The notes under the pieces were generated by a model. It was given only the letters and a program-made list of their open reading frames with translations, did no database searches and was not told the origin of the DNA. A stretch of 64,000 bases of DNA from Flavobacterium reichenbachii (GTDB lineage Bacteria > Bacteroidota > Bacteroidia > Flavobacteriales > Flavobacteriaceae), in NCBI RefSeq assembly GCF_002217435.1, contig NZ_MUHF01000005.1, forward strand, positions 62,001 to 126,000, in the 5' to 3' direction. Positions 34,296-43,655 of the stretch are shown here, in pieces (the first letter of the stretch is position 1; each line of letters begins with the position of its first letter). A program made the translations under genes and the position numbers.

Positions 34296-36545
34296 ATGAA
34301 AAAAAATTTCATCATTGCTGTGCTATTGCTTTTTACGATAAATGCTTTTACGCAAAAATTGACTATAAAAGAATTTGAGCAGGCAAAAAAAACCCTTTCG
34401 TTTGAAAAGGATGAGGCAAAAAAAGCCAGGCTTCTAAATCGTTTAGCGGTGTATTATATTATGAGATTTGACTCGCCAGAGGATATTGACAGTTGTGCAG
34501 TACTGAACCAACAGTCATTAAATTTAGGATTAAAACTAAAATCAAAAAAAATAATCGCGGCAAGTATGCTGGTTGACGGCCAGATTGCCAACAGAAGAAA
34601 AGATAAAGTCCTGGCGGCTAAACTAAAAAATAAGGCATTAGATTATGCGCATAAAAATGGACTCAAAAATCAGGAAGCAGAGGCTTATCTTGACATGTCC
34701 TGCGATTTTGATAATTACACAGATGCACTGCCGTATGTTCAAAAAGCAAGTCAATTATTTAAAGCATCGCACGACCCTTACGGTGAGGCAGAGACTTATT
34801 ATAATATTGCCTTCATTTATGAGGAGAAGCAGAATGCCGACAGCTCTTTTAAATATTTACAGAAATCTGTTAAAATCAAGAAAACAATCCATAATTATGA
34901 GCTTTATAAGGATTACAGCAATCTTACTCGATTTTACTGGAAGCGGGGAAATATTAAAGAAGCATTGGATCATGGCCTCCAAGCTGACCTTCTTGCCGAA
35001 AATGCAGATGCCGGTCCGAAATGGCGAACGCTTATATACAATCTTTTAGCCATAATAAATAATGCCCTCAATCATCAGGAAAAATCATTAGAGTTTTATA
35101 AAAAGTCTATTGAAATGGCCAGAAAAACCAAAAGTGCTGTTTATCTGGAGACAATCCAGGTGAATACTGCAAAAAGTCTATACGATAACGGAAGATTTAA
35201 AGAGGCACTTGAGATATTAAAAACTGTTAAAGGTGACCCGACAGCAGACTGCAAAGTGCGCAACCTTTCTATGTACATGGTACTCTATTCCTCAATAAAA
35301 CAATATGAAAACGCCAGAAGCTATTATGAAAAAGTTCTGAAATGTGAGATGAATGAAAAGGAGAAACAATATGTATATCCGATCATGATAAAATATCTAA
35401 TTCAGACAGGGCAAGCTTCTAAAGCATACTTCTATATCAATGCACTGAAGAAAGTAGAAGGCAGTAATTTGAAAACTCTTTCAATCATCGAAAAAACCTT
35501 CTCTGCTATAGATTCTGCTACTGGTAATTATCATGGTGCATTTGAACATTTTAAAAATTACAAATCTCTAAACGATTCTATTTTTAATACAAAAAGTTCA
35601 CAGCAGTACAATGACTTACAACTTAAATATGATACTGAGAAAAAAGATAAAAGTATAATCCTGCTTACACAGCATGGAAAACTTCAAGAAGAAATAATAC
35701 GCAATGCTTCTATCTTGAGATATGTCTTTATTGGCAGTATTTGTACTCTGCTCCTATTTGTTTTATTGTTATACAACCGTTCAAGATTAAAACAGCGCGC
35801 ACATAAAAACTTAGAGTATAAGCAGCAGCAGATTAACGAGCAAAACGAAGCGCTAAAAAAATTGCTTTCGGAAAAAGAATGGCTGTTGAAAGAAATTCAC
35901 CACAGGGTAAAAAACAATCTACAAATCGTAATCAGTCTGCTGGGTACACAATCGATGTATCTTGATAATGAAGACGCATTAACAGCCATACAAAACAGTC
36001 AGCATCGTATGTATGCTATGTCTCTGATTCATCAAAAATTATATCAGTCAGATGCGATAGCTTATATTGATATGTCATGGTATATTCAGGAATTGGTACG
36101 TTATCTTAAAGAATCTTTTGCCGTAGATCAAAATATTGATTTTAAACTTGATATGGAATGTGTAGAACTTGATGTGGTACAGGCTGTACCTTTAGGCCTC
36201 ATACTCAATGAAGCGATAAGCAATTCAATAAAATATGCCTTTGCGGGTAAAGAAAAAGGACTGATCACGATCAAGTTAAAAAATATTGAATCTAATATCT
36301 ATCAGCTTCTGATAGCCGATGATGGTGTCGGTCTTCCTGAAGGGTTTGAATCGCAGGAAAGAGAATCGCTGGGCATGAATCTTATGATAGGACTTACAGA
36401 TCAGTTAAATGGAAGCCTTGAGTTTAAAAGTAATAATGGCCTCGCTATTGTAATAACATTTACAAAAAAAGGGGATTTATTAAATGTAAATGAAAACGAT
36501 GTAAATGCTGCGGATTTAAAAAATGGAGTACTTATGGAATCATAG
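34296..36545 (+). CDS. TPR sensor histidine kinase, HisKA_2 type
   Basis: A 749-residue membrane sensor. It has a signal peptide (residues 1-19), then about 10 TPR-like helical repeats up to residue ~440. One membrane helix follows at ~470-495 ('YVFIGSICTLLLFVLLLY') and then a coiled coil. The HisKA_2 dimerisation motif is 'EIHHRVKNNLQIVISLL' with His at 535-536. The HATPase domain has 'NEAISNSIKYAF' (N box) and 'DDGVGLPEGF' (G box). TPR domain in the periplasm presumably senses a protein or ligand. No receiver domain inside; the RR at 38087 is the nearest partner. Confidence 0.92.
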   Translation: MKKNFIIAVLLLFTINAFTQKLTIKEFEQAKKTLSFEKDEAKKARLLNRLAVYYIMRFDSPEDIDSCAVLNQQSLNLGLKLKSKKIIAASMLVDGQIANRRKDKVLAAKLKNKALDYAHKNGLKNQEAEAYLDMSCDFDNYTDALPYVQKASQLFKASHDPYGEAETYYNIAFIYEEKQNADSSFKYLQKSVKIKKTIHNYELYKDYSNLTRFYWKRGNIKEALDHGLQADLLAENADAGPKWRTLIYNLLAIINNALNHQEKSLEFYKKSIEMARKTKSAVYLETIQVNTAKSLYDNGRFKEALEILKTVKGDPTADCKVRNLSMYMVLYSSIKQYENARSYYEKVLKCEMNEKEKQYVYPIMIKYLIQTGQASKAYFYINALKKVEGSNLKTLSIIEKTFSAIDSATGNYHGAFEHFKNYKSLNDSIFNTKSSQQYNDLQLKYDTEKKDKSIILLTQHGKLQEEIIRNASILRYVFIGSICTLLLFVLLLYNRSRLKQRAHKNLEYKQQQINEQNEALKKLLSEKEWLLKEIHHRVKNNLQIVISLLGTQSMYLDNEDALTAIQNSQHRMYAMSLIHQKLYQSDAIAYIDMSWYIQELVRYLKESFAVDQNIDFKLDMECVELDVVQAVPLGLILNEAISNSIKYAFAGKEKGLITIKLKNIESNIYQLLIADDGVGLPEGFESQERESLGMNLMIGLTDQLNGSLEFKSNNGLAIVITFTKKGDLLNVNENDVNAADLKNGVLMES

Positions 36546-36693
36546 CACTAAAAACCCAAATAATGATATTTACAAATTACGAAATAACGTAAAAAAAGAC
36601 CTTTATAAAAAGTAAAATATACTGATTTTCAGATATTTAAAAATATGGATTTTAATTTGAAATACTGTTTATAATTTTTAATCATTAAAATTT

Positions 36694-36819
36694 ATGAACA
36701 CTTTTCAAAACTTACATTTTCCATGTATTATTTATTCGGAAAATAATCTGGAAAATTACGGCAAGTCAAAAGCAATTTATAATAAGGAGATCCTTCCTTT
36801 TAAAAATTCTTTATTATGA
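36694..36819 (+). CDS. 41-codon upstream open frame coupled to the AraC gene
   Basis: ATG 36694 to TGA 36817-36819; the stop overlaps the AraC start as ATGA. The peptide starts MNTFQNLHFPCIIYSENNLE and has no known family. The overlap suggests translational coupling or a leader peptide controlling the regulator. Real translation is not proven; a chance frame is possible because the region is AT-rich. Confidence 0.35.
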   Translation: MNTFQNLHFPCIIYSENNLENYGKSKAIYNKEILPFKNSLL

Positions 36820-37781
36820 AGCCGCAATTGACCACTGTCAGAAAATTTACTGATAGTCTTGCATTTATGAATCTTCCGGTTTTTGATTACATCGAACGGG
36901 ATGATTTTGCGATCGTACGCATGGAAGAATTGGGAATGAAACTGCCTTATCAGACTGCTGTTTTCAGACCCGATTATTTCAGCTTAATTGTAGTTCTGGA
37001 GGGAACTGCAACCTATCTGGTAGGTGATAAAACTTTTGAACTTGGCAAAAACCATGTCCTTTTTACCCAGCCGCATACTTTTTTTTCCAGCAAATGGAAA
37101 ACTTTAGGCACGGCTTACAACATTAGTTTTAGCAAACAATTTTTAATGCAGTTCTGGCCAGACGGAATTGATGAGATTCAGAAGTTTGATCATGAGAAAG
37201 GCTACGTGGTTAATCTTGCAGATGATATTATGAAATACTTTGAATCTATTTGTCTGGATATTTACAACGAAGCCGTTTCATGTGCGCCTTACAAGTATGA
37301 AATTATAACAAATCTTGTCTATAATCTCCTGCTGTTAATCCGTCAAGAGCAGTATGTATGTCATACAGAAAATCCTAACCAAAGATATAATCCGTACGTA
37401 ACTGCCTTTATGCGTGATTTGGAGGATAATTTTACAAGTATTGCGTCTGGCGAAACCGATACGCTTCTGAACATAAGTGATTATGCAAGCAGGCAGAATT
37501 TAAACGAAAGTTATTTGTCTAAAACGGTAAGTACTACTACAGGCAAATCTGTGAATCAGTGGATTGATGAGAATCGTATTATTGAGATTAAATACCAGCT
37601 GAAATATACCGATAAACCTATGAGAGATATTGCCACATTGTATGGTTTTGATGATGTGAATTACTTTTACAATTATTTTAAAAGACACACACAAAATGCT
37701 CCCGGCGCTTTTAGGAAGGATTTTAATGCTTCGAGAATTCTGGCAGCATCGCCGTTTCATGCCAAAACAAGCAACAGCTAA
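36816..37781 (+). CDS. AraC family regulator, subfamily 1
   Basis: A 321-residue regulator: N-terminal cupin-like sensor (about 1-180, 'FRPDYFSLIVVLEGTATYLVGDKTFELGKNHVLFTQPHTFFSSKW' in parts) and C-terminal AraC HTH domain (about 215-310, 'ISDYASRQNLNESYLSKTVSTTTGKSVNQWI', 'MRDIATLYGFDDVNYFYNYFKRHTQNAPGAFRKDF'). It is one of six AraC proteins in this window and belongs with those at 50118 and 56844. It lies between the sensor kinase and the sigma-54 activators. Confidence 0.9.
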   Translation: MKPQLTTVRKFTDSLAFMNLPVFDYIERDDFAIVRMEELGMKLPYQTAVFRPDYFSLIVVLEGTATYLVGDKTFELGKNHVLFTQPHTFFSSKWKTLGTAYNISFSKQFLMQFWPDGIDEIQKFDHEKGYVVNLADDIMKYFESICLDIYNEAVSCAPYKYEIITNLVYNLLLLIRQEQYVCHTENPNQRYNPYVTAFMRDLEDNFTSIASGETDTLLNISDYASRQNLNESYLSKTVSTTTGKSVNQWIDENRIIEIKYQLKYTDKPMRDIATLYGFDDVNYFYNYFKRHTQNAPGAFRKDFNASRILAASPFHAKTSNS

Positions 37782-38086
37782 TAAAGTTGTATATCTTGAA
37801 AGTGAATGTTGATGGTTTTAGCCTTTTCAAATTTAATGCATAATGAAAAGTTTAAATTTAACTGCTAATATTTGATTTTTATAATTTAAAGCTGGTTTTG
37901 TCTATATTTTGGATTCTTTGAAGTTATTATCTTCGCTTTTCCTATAGAGCTTATAGAAATATAATTTGTATTTTTATCAGAGAATCTATAATCTATAGCC
38001 CTGCAGCGATTGTCTTTTACTAATTCTATCTGTATACATCGAAAGTAAAACACCGCAATATGACTTGTAAATTATGCTAAAGTATA
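37782..38086. other. 305-base intergenic stretch
   Basis: AT-rich, no open frame. A TATATTTTGG near 37900 is one base longer than a -7 box and could serve the sigma-54 activator genes. Nothing else seen. Confidence 0.4.
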
Positions 38087-39457
38087 ATGGAAATTAAAGA
38101 AAAAATATTAATTGTCGAAGATGAATTCATTGTAGCCAATCATCTTAAAATGATATTGCAACGAGATGGTTACAGCATAGCCGGAATAGCGTCGTCTGCT
38201 GCTCAGGCAAGAACTATGCTGGCTCAGGAAAAGCCACAGTGGGTTCTTTTGGATATTATTCTACAAGGTGATGGAACGGGTATAGATCTCGCATTGGAAC
38301 TCATAGATTGCAAAATTCCGTTTCTTTTTATTTCAGCCAACACCAATCAATCTACGCTTGAAGCTGTTAGAAAAACACAACCGTATGGCTTTTTGGTAAA
38401 GCCTTTCAGACCTAAAGATCTTTTGGTAATGCTTGATATTGCACGATATCGATATGCCATGGAAAACCAAACGAAAACCGCTGCATCTAAAACTGAAAAA
38501 CAGCCGCAAGGATTTTCTGGAATTATTGGAAAAAGCCCTTTATTAAGTGAAATACTTTCAAAAATAAGTATTGTTGCACCTACTGAAACCTCTATTTTGA
38601 TTACTGGTGAAAGCGGAACGGGAAAGGAAAGAATTGCACATGCAATTCATGAGAATTCATCACGTAAAAATAAACCTATGGTCGTGGTAAACTGTGCTGC
38701 GCTCCCATTATCATTACTTGAATCTGAACTTTTTGGTTATGAAAAAGGGGCATTTACAGGAGCTAACTCGAGGAAAATTGGAAAATTTGAACAAGCCGAC
38801 GGAGGTACTATTTTTCTGGATGAGATTGGTGAACTGCCTCTTGATGCACAGGTAAAACTGCTGCGGGTACTTCAGGAAAAAGAAATAGAGCGCATCAGCG
38901 GTTCGCAAACGATCAAAGTAGATGTTCGCATTATTGCAGCAACCAATCGTACACTTGAAATTGAAGTTGCCAATGGTAATTTTAGACTGGATTTATATTA
39001 CAGGCTGAATGTATTTCCTATAGAAATGCCTCCACTGCGCGAAAGAAAAGAAGATATAGAGGAACTTACAAAGCATTTTCTTAAAAAATTCAGCACTGCT
39101 GCGAACAAAAAAATCAAAGTTTTTTCGCCAAAAGTACTCGAACAGCTGCTGTCTTATCATTGGCCCGGTAATATTAGAGAACTGGAACATCTTATTGAAC
39201 GTACTGTACTTTTAAATTTAGATGATCAAATTACAGAAATAAAACTCCCCTCTACTACTGCTCTTCATCCTGTTACAACACAACAAGGTGATCTGCAATC
39301 ACTGCAGGGTATGGAAAAAAATCATATCCTGCAGGTATTAAATACTTGTGGAGGCAGGATATACGGACCTGATGGTGCAGCAGATATACTGCAAATTTCT
39401 ACTACAACGCTCTACGCCAAAATAAAAAAACTGGGTATTAGAATGGAACATTATTGA
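38087..39457 (+). CDS. sigma-54-dependent response regulator (NtrC family)
   Basis: A 456-residue activator. Receiver domain 1-120 with acidic pair E11/D12, phosphoacceptor D56, Ser83 and Lys105. AAA+ domain about 145-375 with Walker [15 protein letters not shown] loop, Walker B 'FLDEIGE', arginine-finger region '[12 protein letters not shown]', and '[14 protein letters not shown]'. Fis-type HTH at the C-terminus ('[29 protein letters not shown]'). All catalytic residues are present. It needs an RpoN elsewhere in the genome. The HisKA_2 kinase at 34296 is the probable partner. Confidence 0.93.
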   Translation: MEIKEKILIVEDEFIVANHLKMILQRDGYSIAGIASSAAQARTMLAQEKPQWVLLDIILQGDGTGIDLALELIDCKIPFLFISANTNQSTLEAVRKTQPYGFLVKPFRPKDLLVMLDIARYRYAMENQTKTAASKTEKQPQGFSGIIGKSPLLSEILSKISIVAPTETSILITGESGTGKERIAHAIHENSSRKNKPMVVVNCAALPLSLLESELFGYEKGAFTGANSRKIGKFEQADGGTIFLDEIGELPLDAQVKLLRVLQEKEIERISGSQTIKVDVRIIAATNRTLEIEVANGNFRLDLYYRLNVFPIEMPPLRERKEDIEELTKHFLKKFSTAANKKIKVFSPKVLEQLLSYHWPGNIRELEHLIERTVLLNLDDQITEIKLPSTTALHPVTTQQGDLQSLQGMEKNHILQVLNTCGGRIYGPDGAADILQISTTTLYAKIKKLGIRMEHY

Positions 39458-39496
39458 ATCTTAATCTTAAATAAAGACGAAGTTAAAACTGGAAAT

Positions 39497-41065
39497 ATGA
39501 CTTATGGCTTAGACAATGACGAGATTAATTTACGTTTACGGCAGAGAGAACTTCAACAATCTCAATTATTTAGCATTTGTGAAATTCTCGCGTCTCTTAC
39601 TACAAGGGAAGAACTTAATGATGCTGTAAATAGTATTCTTAAAAATACAATTGGGTTCCATCAAATGATGGTATTTATTGAAGACAAAACCCAAAAAGGC
39701 TATTCGCTTTATTATCATAACGATCCTTTAAATTATATTAAATATAAAAATGATTGTTACAGCAATACTTCAGGAATTTTTACAACAGCCTTTAATGCTC
39801 CGGAACCTGTTATTTTTTCCAAAAATGAATGGAGAAAATCATTTAAAATTCCGTTATGCATTATAGAATCTTTTCAAAGTACTATAATCAATGCGGTATC
39901 CTGTGCCATTCCTTCAAAATATTATAATGGTGTGGTGCTTTTTGGTTTTGGAAAAGAAACTGTACCCAAAAGAAGTGATCTGTATGCCATTAAAATAGTA
40001 TCACGGCAATTGGGTATTACGCTGACAAATATTTTATCTTTTGAAAAAACAATTCAAATTTCTGCTGATAATACTGCTTATGGAGCGCTCCCAGTTAGTG
40101 AAACTGAAGATAAGATGGGAATTATTGGAAAAAGTTCTTCTATCGCAAAAGTACGCAGTCTTATTAAACTTGTAAGTACTGCCTGCAGCAGTGTTCTTAT
40201 ACAAGGCGAAAGCGGTACTGGAAAGGAACTGATTGCTCGGGCAGTTCATAATAATTCTGAAAGAAGTAAAAAAGCTTTTATAAAGGTAAACTGTGCTGCA
40301 ATTCCTGAAAATCTTACTGAAAGTGAACTTTTTGGACACGAAAAAGGAAGCTTTACTGGTGCTATTGCACAAAAAACAGGGAAATTTGAACAGGCTCATC
40401 TTGGAACATTATTTTTGGATGATGTCAGTGAAATGCCTCTTGAACTGCAGGTTAAATTATTAAGAGCACTGCAGGAAAAAGAAATTCAGCGTATTGGAAG
40501 CAGCCGTAATACAATTGTTGATATTCGAATAATTGCTGCTACAAATAAGGATTTACAGGAAGAGGTGCAAAAAGGAAACTTTCGCAGCGATCTTTTTTAC
40601 AGGCTTAATGTATTTCCTATCGATGTCCCTCCATTAAGGGAAAGAACGGACGATATTCCTGATTTGGTAGAGTTCTTTTTACAACATTACGCCGCAAAAA
40701 ACAAAAAACCTATTAAAACAGTAACAGCAAAAGTTCTTAATATACTAAAAATATATGACTGGCCGGGAAATGTACGGGAGTTGGAAAATATTATCGAAAG
40801 AGCAATGCTTTTATCGTCGGAAAAAGTCATAAAAGAAATAAAAATCAGCTCTTTTAAGGAAAATAGTATTCTGAAAGGGATGAATTCTATAAAACCCTGG
40901 AAAGAGTTCGAAAAAGAATACATTCTGAGCGTACTTAAATTCTGTAAAGGAAAAGTCTCAGGACCCAGCGGTGCTGCCTGTCTTTTAGAAATACCTTCTA
41001 CAACCCTAAATTCTAAAATAGAAAAACTGGGAATAAAAAAAAGACATTATCTTTCTGACAAATAA
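39497..41065 (+). CDS. sigma-54 activator with N-terminal GAF domain (FhlA-like)
   Basis: A 522-residue bacterial enhancer-binding protein, 39 bases after the response regulator and co-directional. Residues about 15-180 form a GAF-like sensor ('ICEILASLTTREELNDAVNSILKNTIGFHQMMVFIED'). Then the AAA+ domain with [14 protein letters not shown], 'FLDDVSE' as Walker B (Asp where Glu is normal), 'RSDLFYRLNVFP' and 'DWPGNVRELENIIE', and a Fis-type HTH. It probably senses a small ligand and activates RpoN promoters, perhaps together with the first activator. Confidence 0.92.
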   Translation: MTYGLDNDEINLRLRQRELQQSQLFSICEILASLTTREELNDAVNSILKNTIGFHQMMVFIEDKTQKGYSLYYHNDPLNYIKYKNDCYSNTSGIFTTAFNAPEPVIFSKNEWRKSFKIPLCIIESFQSTIINAVSCAIPSKYYNGVVLFGFGKETVPKRSDLYAIKIVSRQLGITLTNILSFEKTIQISADNTAYGALPVSETEDKMGIIGKSSSIAKVRSLIKLVSTACSSVLIQGESGTGKELIARAVHNNSERSKKAFIKVNCAAIPENLTESELFGHEKGSFTGAIAQKTGKFEQAHLGTLFLDDVSEMPLELQVKLLRALQEKEIQRIGSSRNTIVDIRIIAATNKDLQEEVQKGNFRSDLFYRLNVFPIDVPPLRERTDDIPDLVEFFLQHYAAKNKKPIKTVTAKVLNILKIYDWPGNVRELENIIERAMLLSSEKVIKEIKISSFKENSILKGMNSIKPWKEFEKEYILSVLKFCKGKVSGPSGAACLLEIPSTTLNSKIEKLGIKKRHYLSDK

Positions 41066-41094
41066 ACGCTTGGTCTTGAGACTTTTTAGAGTTT

Positions 41095-42729
41095 CTAAAA
41101 TATATAATCGGTACTTAAAAAATTAGAATCATGATCTCTTACAATCGAATTGAATAATTTTTTATTTGCATCGGTCGATTTAGTTGCTACCAGAGAACGA
41201 ATTGAAAAAGAGCGCAGTGCATCTGATATTGATAAAGTTCCTTCGGCGCTGTCTTTTCTTCCGGTAAACGGAAATACATCTGGTCCGCGCTGCGACAGAC
41301 AATTAATATTTACACGGCTGACCAAATTTACAAACGGATCTATCAGACTCGCCACTTCTTTAGGATCTTCGCTAAAAATACTTACCTGCATTCCGTGCGA
41401 GGCATTAATCTGATATTCTATAGGTTCATCAATAGTATCAAAAGGCACAACGGGAATTATTGGTCCAAACTGTTCTTCGTGATACAGTTTCATTTTGTCG
41501 TTTACAGGATAAACCACTGCCGGAAAAACAAATGAATTGTTGCTGTAACCGCCATTTTCATTTATAATTTGTGCTCCGTGAGCCAAAGCATCATCCAGAC
41601 AGTTTTTTAAATAATTAGGTTTATCAAACTCAGGAAGCGGTGTAATTTTAACATCTTTATCCCATGGAAGCCCTGGTTTAAGTGCTGCAACAGCCTCACT
41701 AAGTTTTTCCACAAACGCAGCTGCGATTTCTTTCTGTACAAATATTAATTTTAATGCCGTACAGCGCTGTCCGTTAAAAGATAATGCTCCAAGGAGACAC
41801 TCACTAACTGCCACATCCAGATCGGCATGTTTTGTTACAATAGCAGCATTTTTGGCGTCAAGACTTAATATTGATCGCAGTCTGTTTGCTTTTGGATGTA
41901 ATTTTTTTAAACTGTTTGCAACTTTACTAGATCCAATAAAAGCCAGTACATTTACTTTACCGCTTTCCATCAAGGGAGAAATAATCTCTGCTCCTCTTCC
42001 GTAAAGGGTATTTACTGTTCCGGGAGGAAAAGCTTCTTTAAAGGCATTTAGCAATGGATAATGTGCTAAAACTCCATGTTTAGGAAGTTTAAATAAAATA
42101 GTATTCCCCATTATAAGTGCCGGAATCAAGGTTGTGAAAATTTCATTAAGAGGATAATTAAAAGGTCCCATGCTTAAAACAACTCCCAGCGAAGAGCGTC
42201 TGATCTGAGCCAAAACTCCTTCTGCTTCTTCAAATCGTGAAGATTCTCTGTCCAGATCCTTCAAAGCATCTATTGTCGCATTTATATATTCAACTGTGCG
42301 GTCAAACTCTTTGGTTGAATCAGGCAGGCTTTTTCCGATTTCCCACATCAGCAATTTGATCACCAGCTGGCGCTGCTGAATCATGAGATACACAAATTTC
42401 TGCATGCATTTAATGCGGTTTTCCACACTCATTGTAGGCCATTCTCCCTGCCCATTGTCGTAAGCTGCAACAGCTGCTTCCAAAGACTCCAGAGCTTCCT
42501 TTGCAGAAGTATGCGGTATAGTTCCCAGCAATTTTCGTTTAAGTCCCTCTGAACTCTGAATAAATACCGGAGAAAAAACTTCCGTTACCTCACCATTCCA
42601 AGGAATCAGCTTACCATTCAACAAGTATTCACGCTGATTTATTTCTGAGATCTTGTACTCTTCAGCGATAAGACTTTCGTCTGTAAAAAGATTGTCAATC
42701 GCCGTCAAAGAAGCTTTTATATTTTCCAT
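41095..42729 (-). CDS. GapN-like (NADP-dependent) aldehyde dehydrogenase
   Basis: A 544-residue member of the ALDH superfamily close to non-phosphorylating glyceraldehyde-3-phosphate dehydrogenases. The catalytic Cys is in 'GALSFNGQRCTALKLIFV'. At the general-base position the usual ELGGK is replaced by SLDAK ('SILSLDAKNAAIV'), so Glu is absent; related Bacteroidota proteins share a similar LDAK form as far as I recall. Likely substrate is glyceraldehyde-3-phosphate or another aldehyde. It lies 20 bases after the PNPOx-like gene and is probably co-transcribed from the sigma-54-like element at 43421. Confidence 0.88.
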   Translation of the reverse strand: MENIKASLTAIDNLFTDESLIAEEYKISEINQREYLLNGKLIPWNGEVTEVFSPVFIQSSEGLKRKLLGTIPHTSAKEALESLEAAVAAYDNGQGEWPTMSVENRIKCMQKFVYLMIQQRQLVIKLLMWEIGKSLPDSTKEFDRTVEYINATIDALKDLDRESSRFEEAEGVLAQIRRSSLGVVLSMGPFNYPLNEIFTTLIPALIMGNTILFKLPKHGVLAHYPLLNAFKEAFPPGTVNTLYGRGAEIISPLMESGKVNVLAFIGSSKVANSLKKLHPKANRLRSILSLDAKNAAIVTKHADLDVAVSECLLGALSFNGQRCTALKLIFVQKEIAAAFVEKLSEAVAALKPGLPWDKDVKITPLPEFDKPNYLKNCLDDALAHGAQIINENGGYSNNSFVFPAVVYPVNDKMKLYHEEQFGPIIPVVPFDTIDEPIEYQINASHGMQVSIFSEDPKEVASLIDPFVNLVSRVNINCLSQRGPDVFPFTGRKDSAEGTLSISDALRSFSIRSLVATKSTDANKKLFNSIVRDHDSNFLSTDYIF

Positions 42730-42749
42730 ATAGTATTATTTTAGTATTT

Positions 42750-43364
42750 TTATTTATCTGACAATTTCGATTCCAGTTCTTTTATTTTATTTTCCAGACT
42801 GATAATATATTCTTTCTGAGGCTGCAGCGCCTCTTCTATCTGCTCTGCTGTGTAGCGCGGCGTAATATGCTGCGGACAATTCCAATCGTATGCCTGTATC
42901 TCAAAAACGATCATTCTTTCGGGTCTGAATTTATATTCTTCGGGTTTCAAAAAATTGTATAATTCTTCATTATCTTTCAAATCAACAATTTTTGCGTGGG
43001 CATAAAGCTTTAATCTGGCTCTCTGCGGATAGGAAATTAGTATGAGAGCTACTTTTTCATTTTTAGAAATATTGCCTGTAGAAATATACTGTCTGTTACC
43101 GGCAAAGTCAACAATTCCAATTTTCTTATGATCAATAACCTTAATAAATCCTGCGGGACCGCCTCTATGCTGAATGTATGGATATGAATTTTCTCCAAAA
43201 CTGGCCATATAAAAGCTGTCCATGTCACTGATAAAATTAATTTCGTTATCGGTCAGTCCATCAACAACCGAAGTTTTTTCCATACGCTCGTAAGCATTTC
43301 TGCTCCCAACTTCTTCCTGAATTTTTTTTATGGTTTCTGTAAATGCTAATTGTGCGTAATTCAT
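42750..43364 (-). CDS. pyridoxamine 5'-phosphate oxidase family protein
   Basis: A 204-residue split-barrel FMN-binding protein: 'INFISDMDSFYMASFGENSYPYIQHRGGPAGFIKVIDHKKIGIVDFAGNRQYISTGNISKNEKVALILISYPQRARLKLYAHAKIVDL' by parts, a pattern of the PNPOx/general-stress FMN group. The C-terminus is a short coiled coil. Members reduce small molecules or bind flavin or haem. First gene before the GapN-like gene, with a sigma-54-like element about 57 bases upstream. Confidence 0.85.
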   Translation of the reverse strand: MNYAQLAFTETIKKIQEEVGSRNAYERMEKTSVVDGLTDNEINFISDMDSFYMASFGENSYPYIQHRGGPAGFIKVIDHKKIGIVDFAGNRQYISTGNISKNEKVALILISYPQRARLKLYAHAKIVDLKDNEELYNFLKPEEYKFRPERMIVFEIQAYDWNCPQHITPRYTAEQIEEALQPQKEYIISLENKIKELESKLSDK

Positions 43365-43420
43365 AATTGAAAAATTTAATTAAAGATAAGAAAATGCCAC
43401 GGATAAAATAATACCATTAT

Positions 43421-43437
43421 AGCAGGATTCTTGCCTA
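43421..43437 (-). promoter_or_regulatory. sigma-54 promoter candidate for the PNPOx/GapN genes
   Basis: On the minus strand TAGGCAAGAATCCTGCT matches the RpoN consensus YTGGCACGrNNNTTGCW at 11-12 of 14 defined positions, with GG and GC exactly 10 apart. It is about 57 bases upstream of ATG 43364 and 2.4 kb from two sigma-54 activator genes. Confidence 0.5.
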
Positions 43438-43491
43438 AAAGCTGTATAAATATTTAAAATATATTCTAATTGGGTGTAATTATTTTTCAAC

Positions 43492-43536
43492 AGATAGTCC
43501 TGATCCCGAAACTTCGGGACGGGATCGGGACTATGT
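43492..43536. repeat. palindromic intergenic repeat
   Basis: Outer arms ATAGTCC / GGACTAT and inner arms GATCCCGA / TCGGGA(c)GGGATC make a nested palindrome with very little loop. A REP-like element of a different type from those at 23516 and 23625. Confidence 0.6.
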
Positions 43537-43584
43537 GTGAAAATCAAGATTTTTTAAAATTAACTTTTCTAAATATTTTAAATC

Positions 43585-43607
43585 CTATGTTTCTATGTGT
43601 TAAAACA
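43585..43607 (+). repeat. dispersed motif copy 1
   Basis: CTATGTTTCTATGTGTTAAA. Similar copies occur at 56730 and 29975. It lies between genes in AT-rich sequence. Confidence 0.45.
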
Positions 43608-43655
43608 ACTGTTTTAGAAAACCACAAATAACCAACATTCAATATTTTACAATAA

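Noticed and set aside
36541..36660. Possible terminator after the sensor kinase
   Set aside because: A-rich and T-rich tracts are present but no stem of convincing length.
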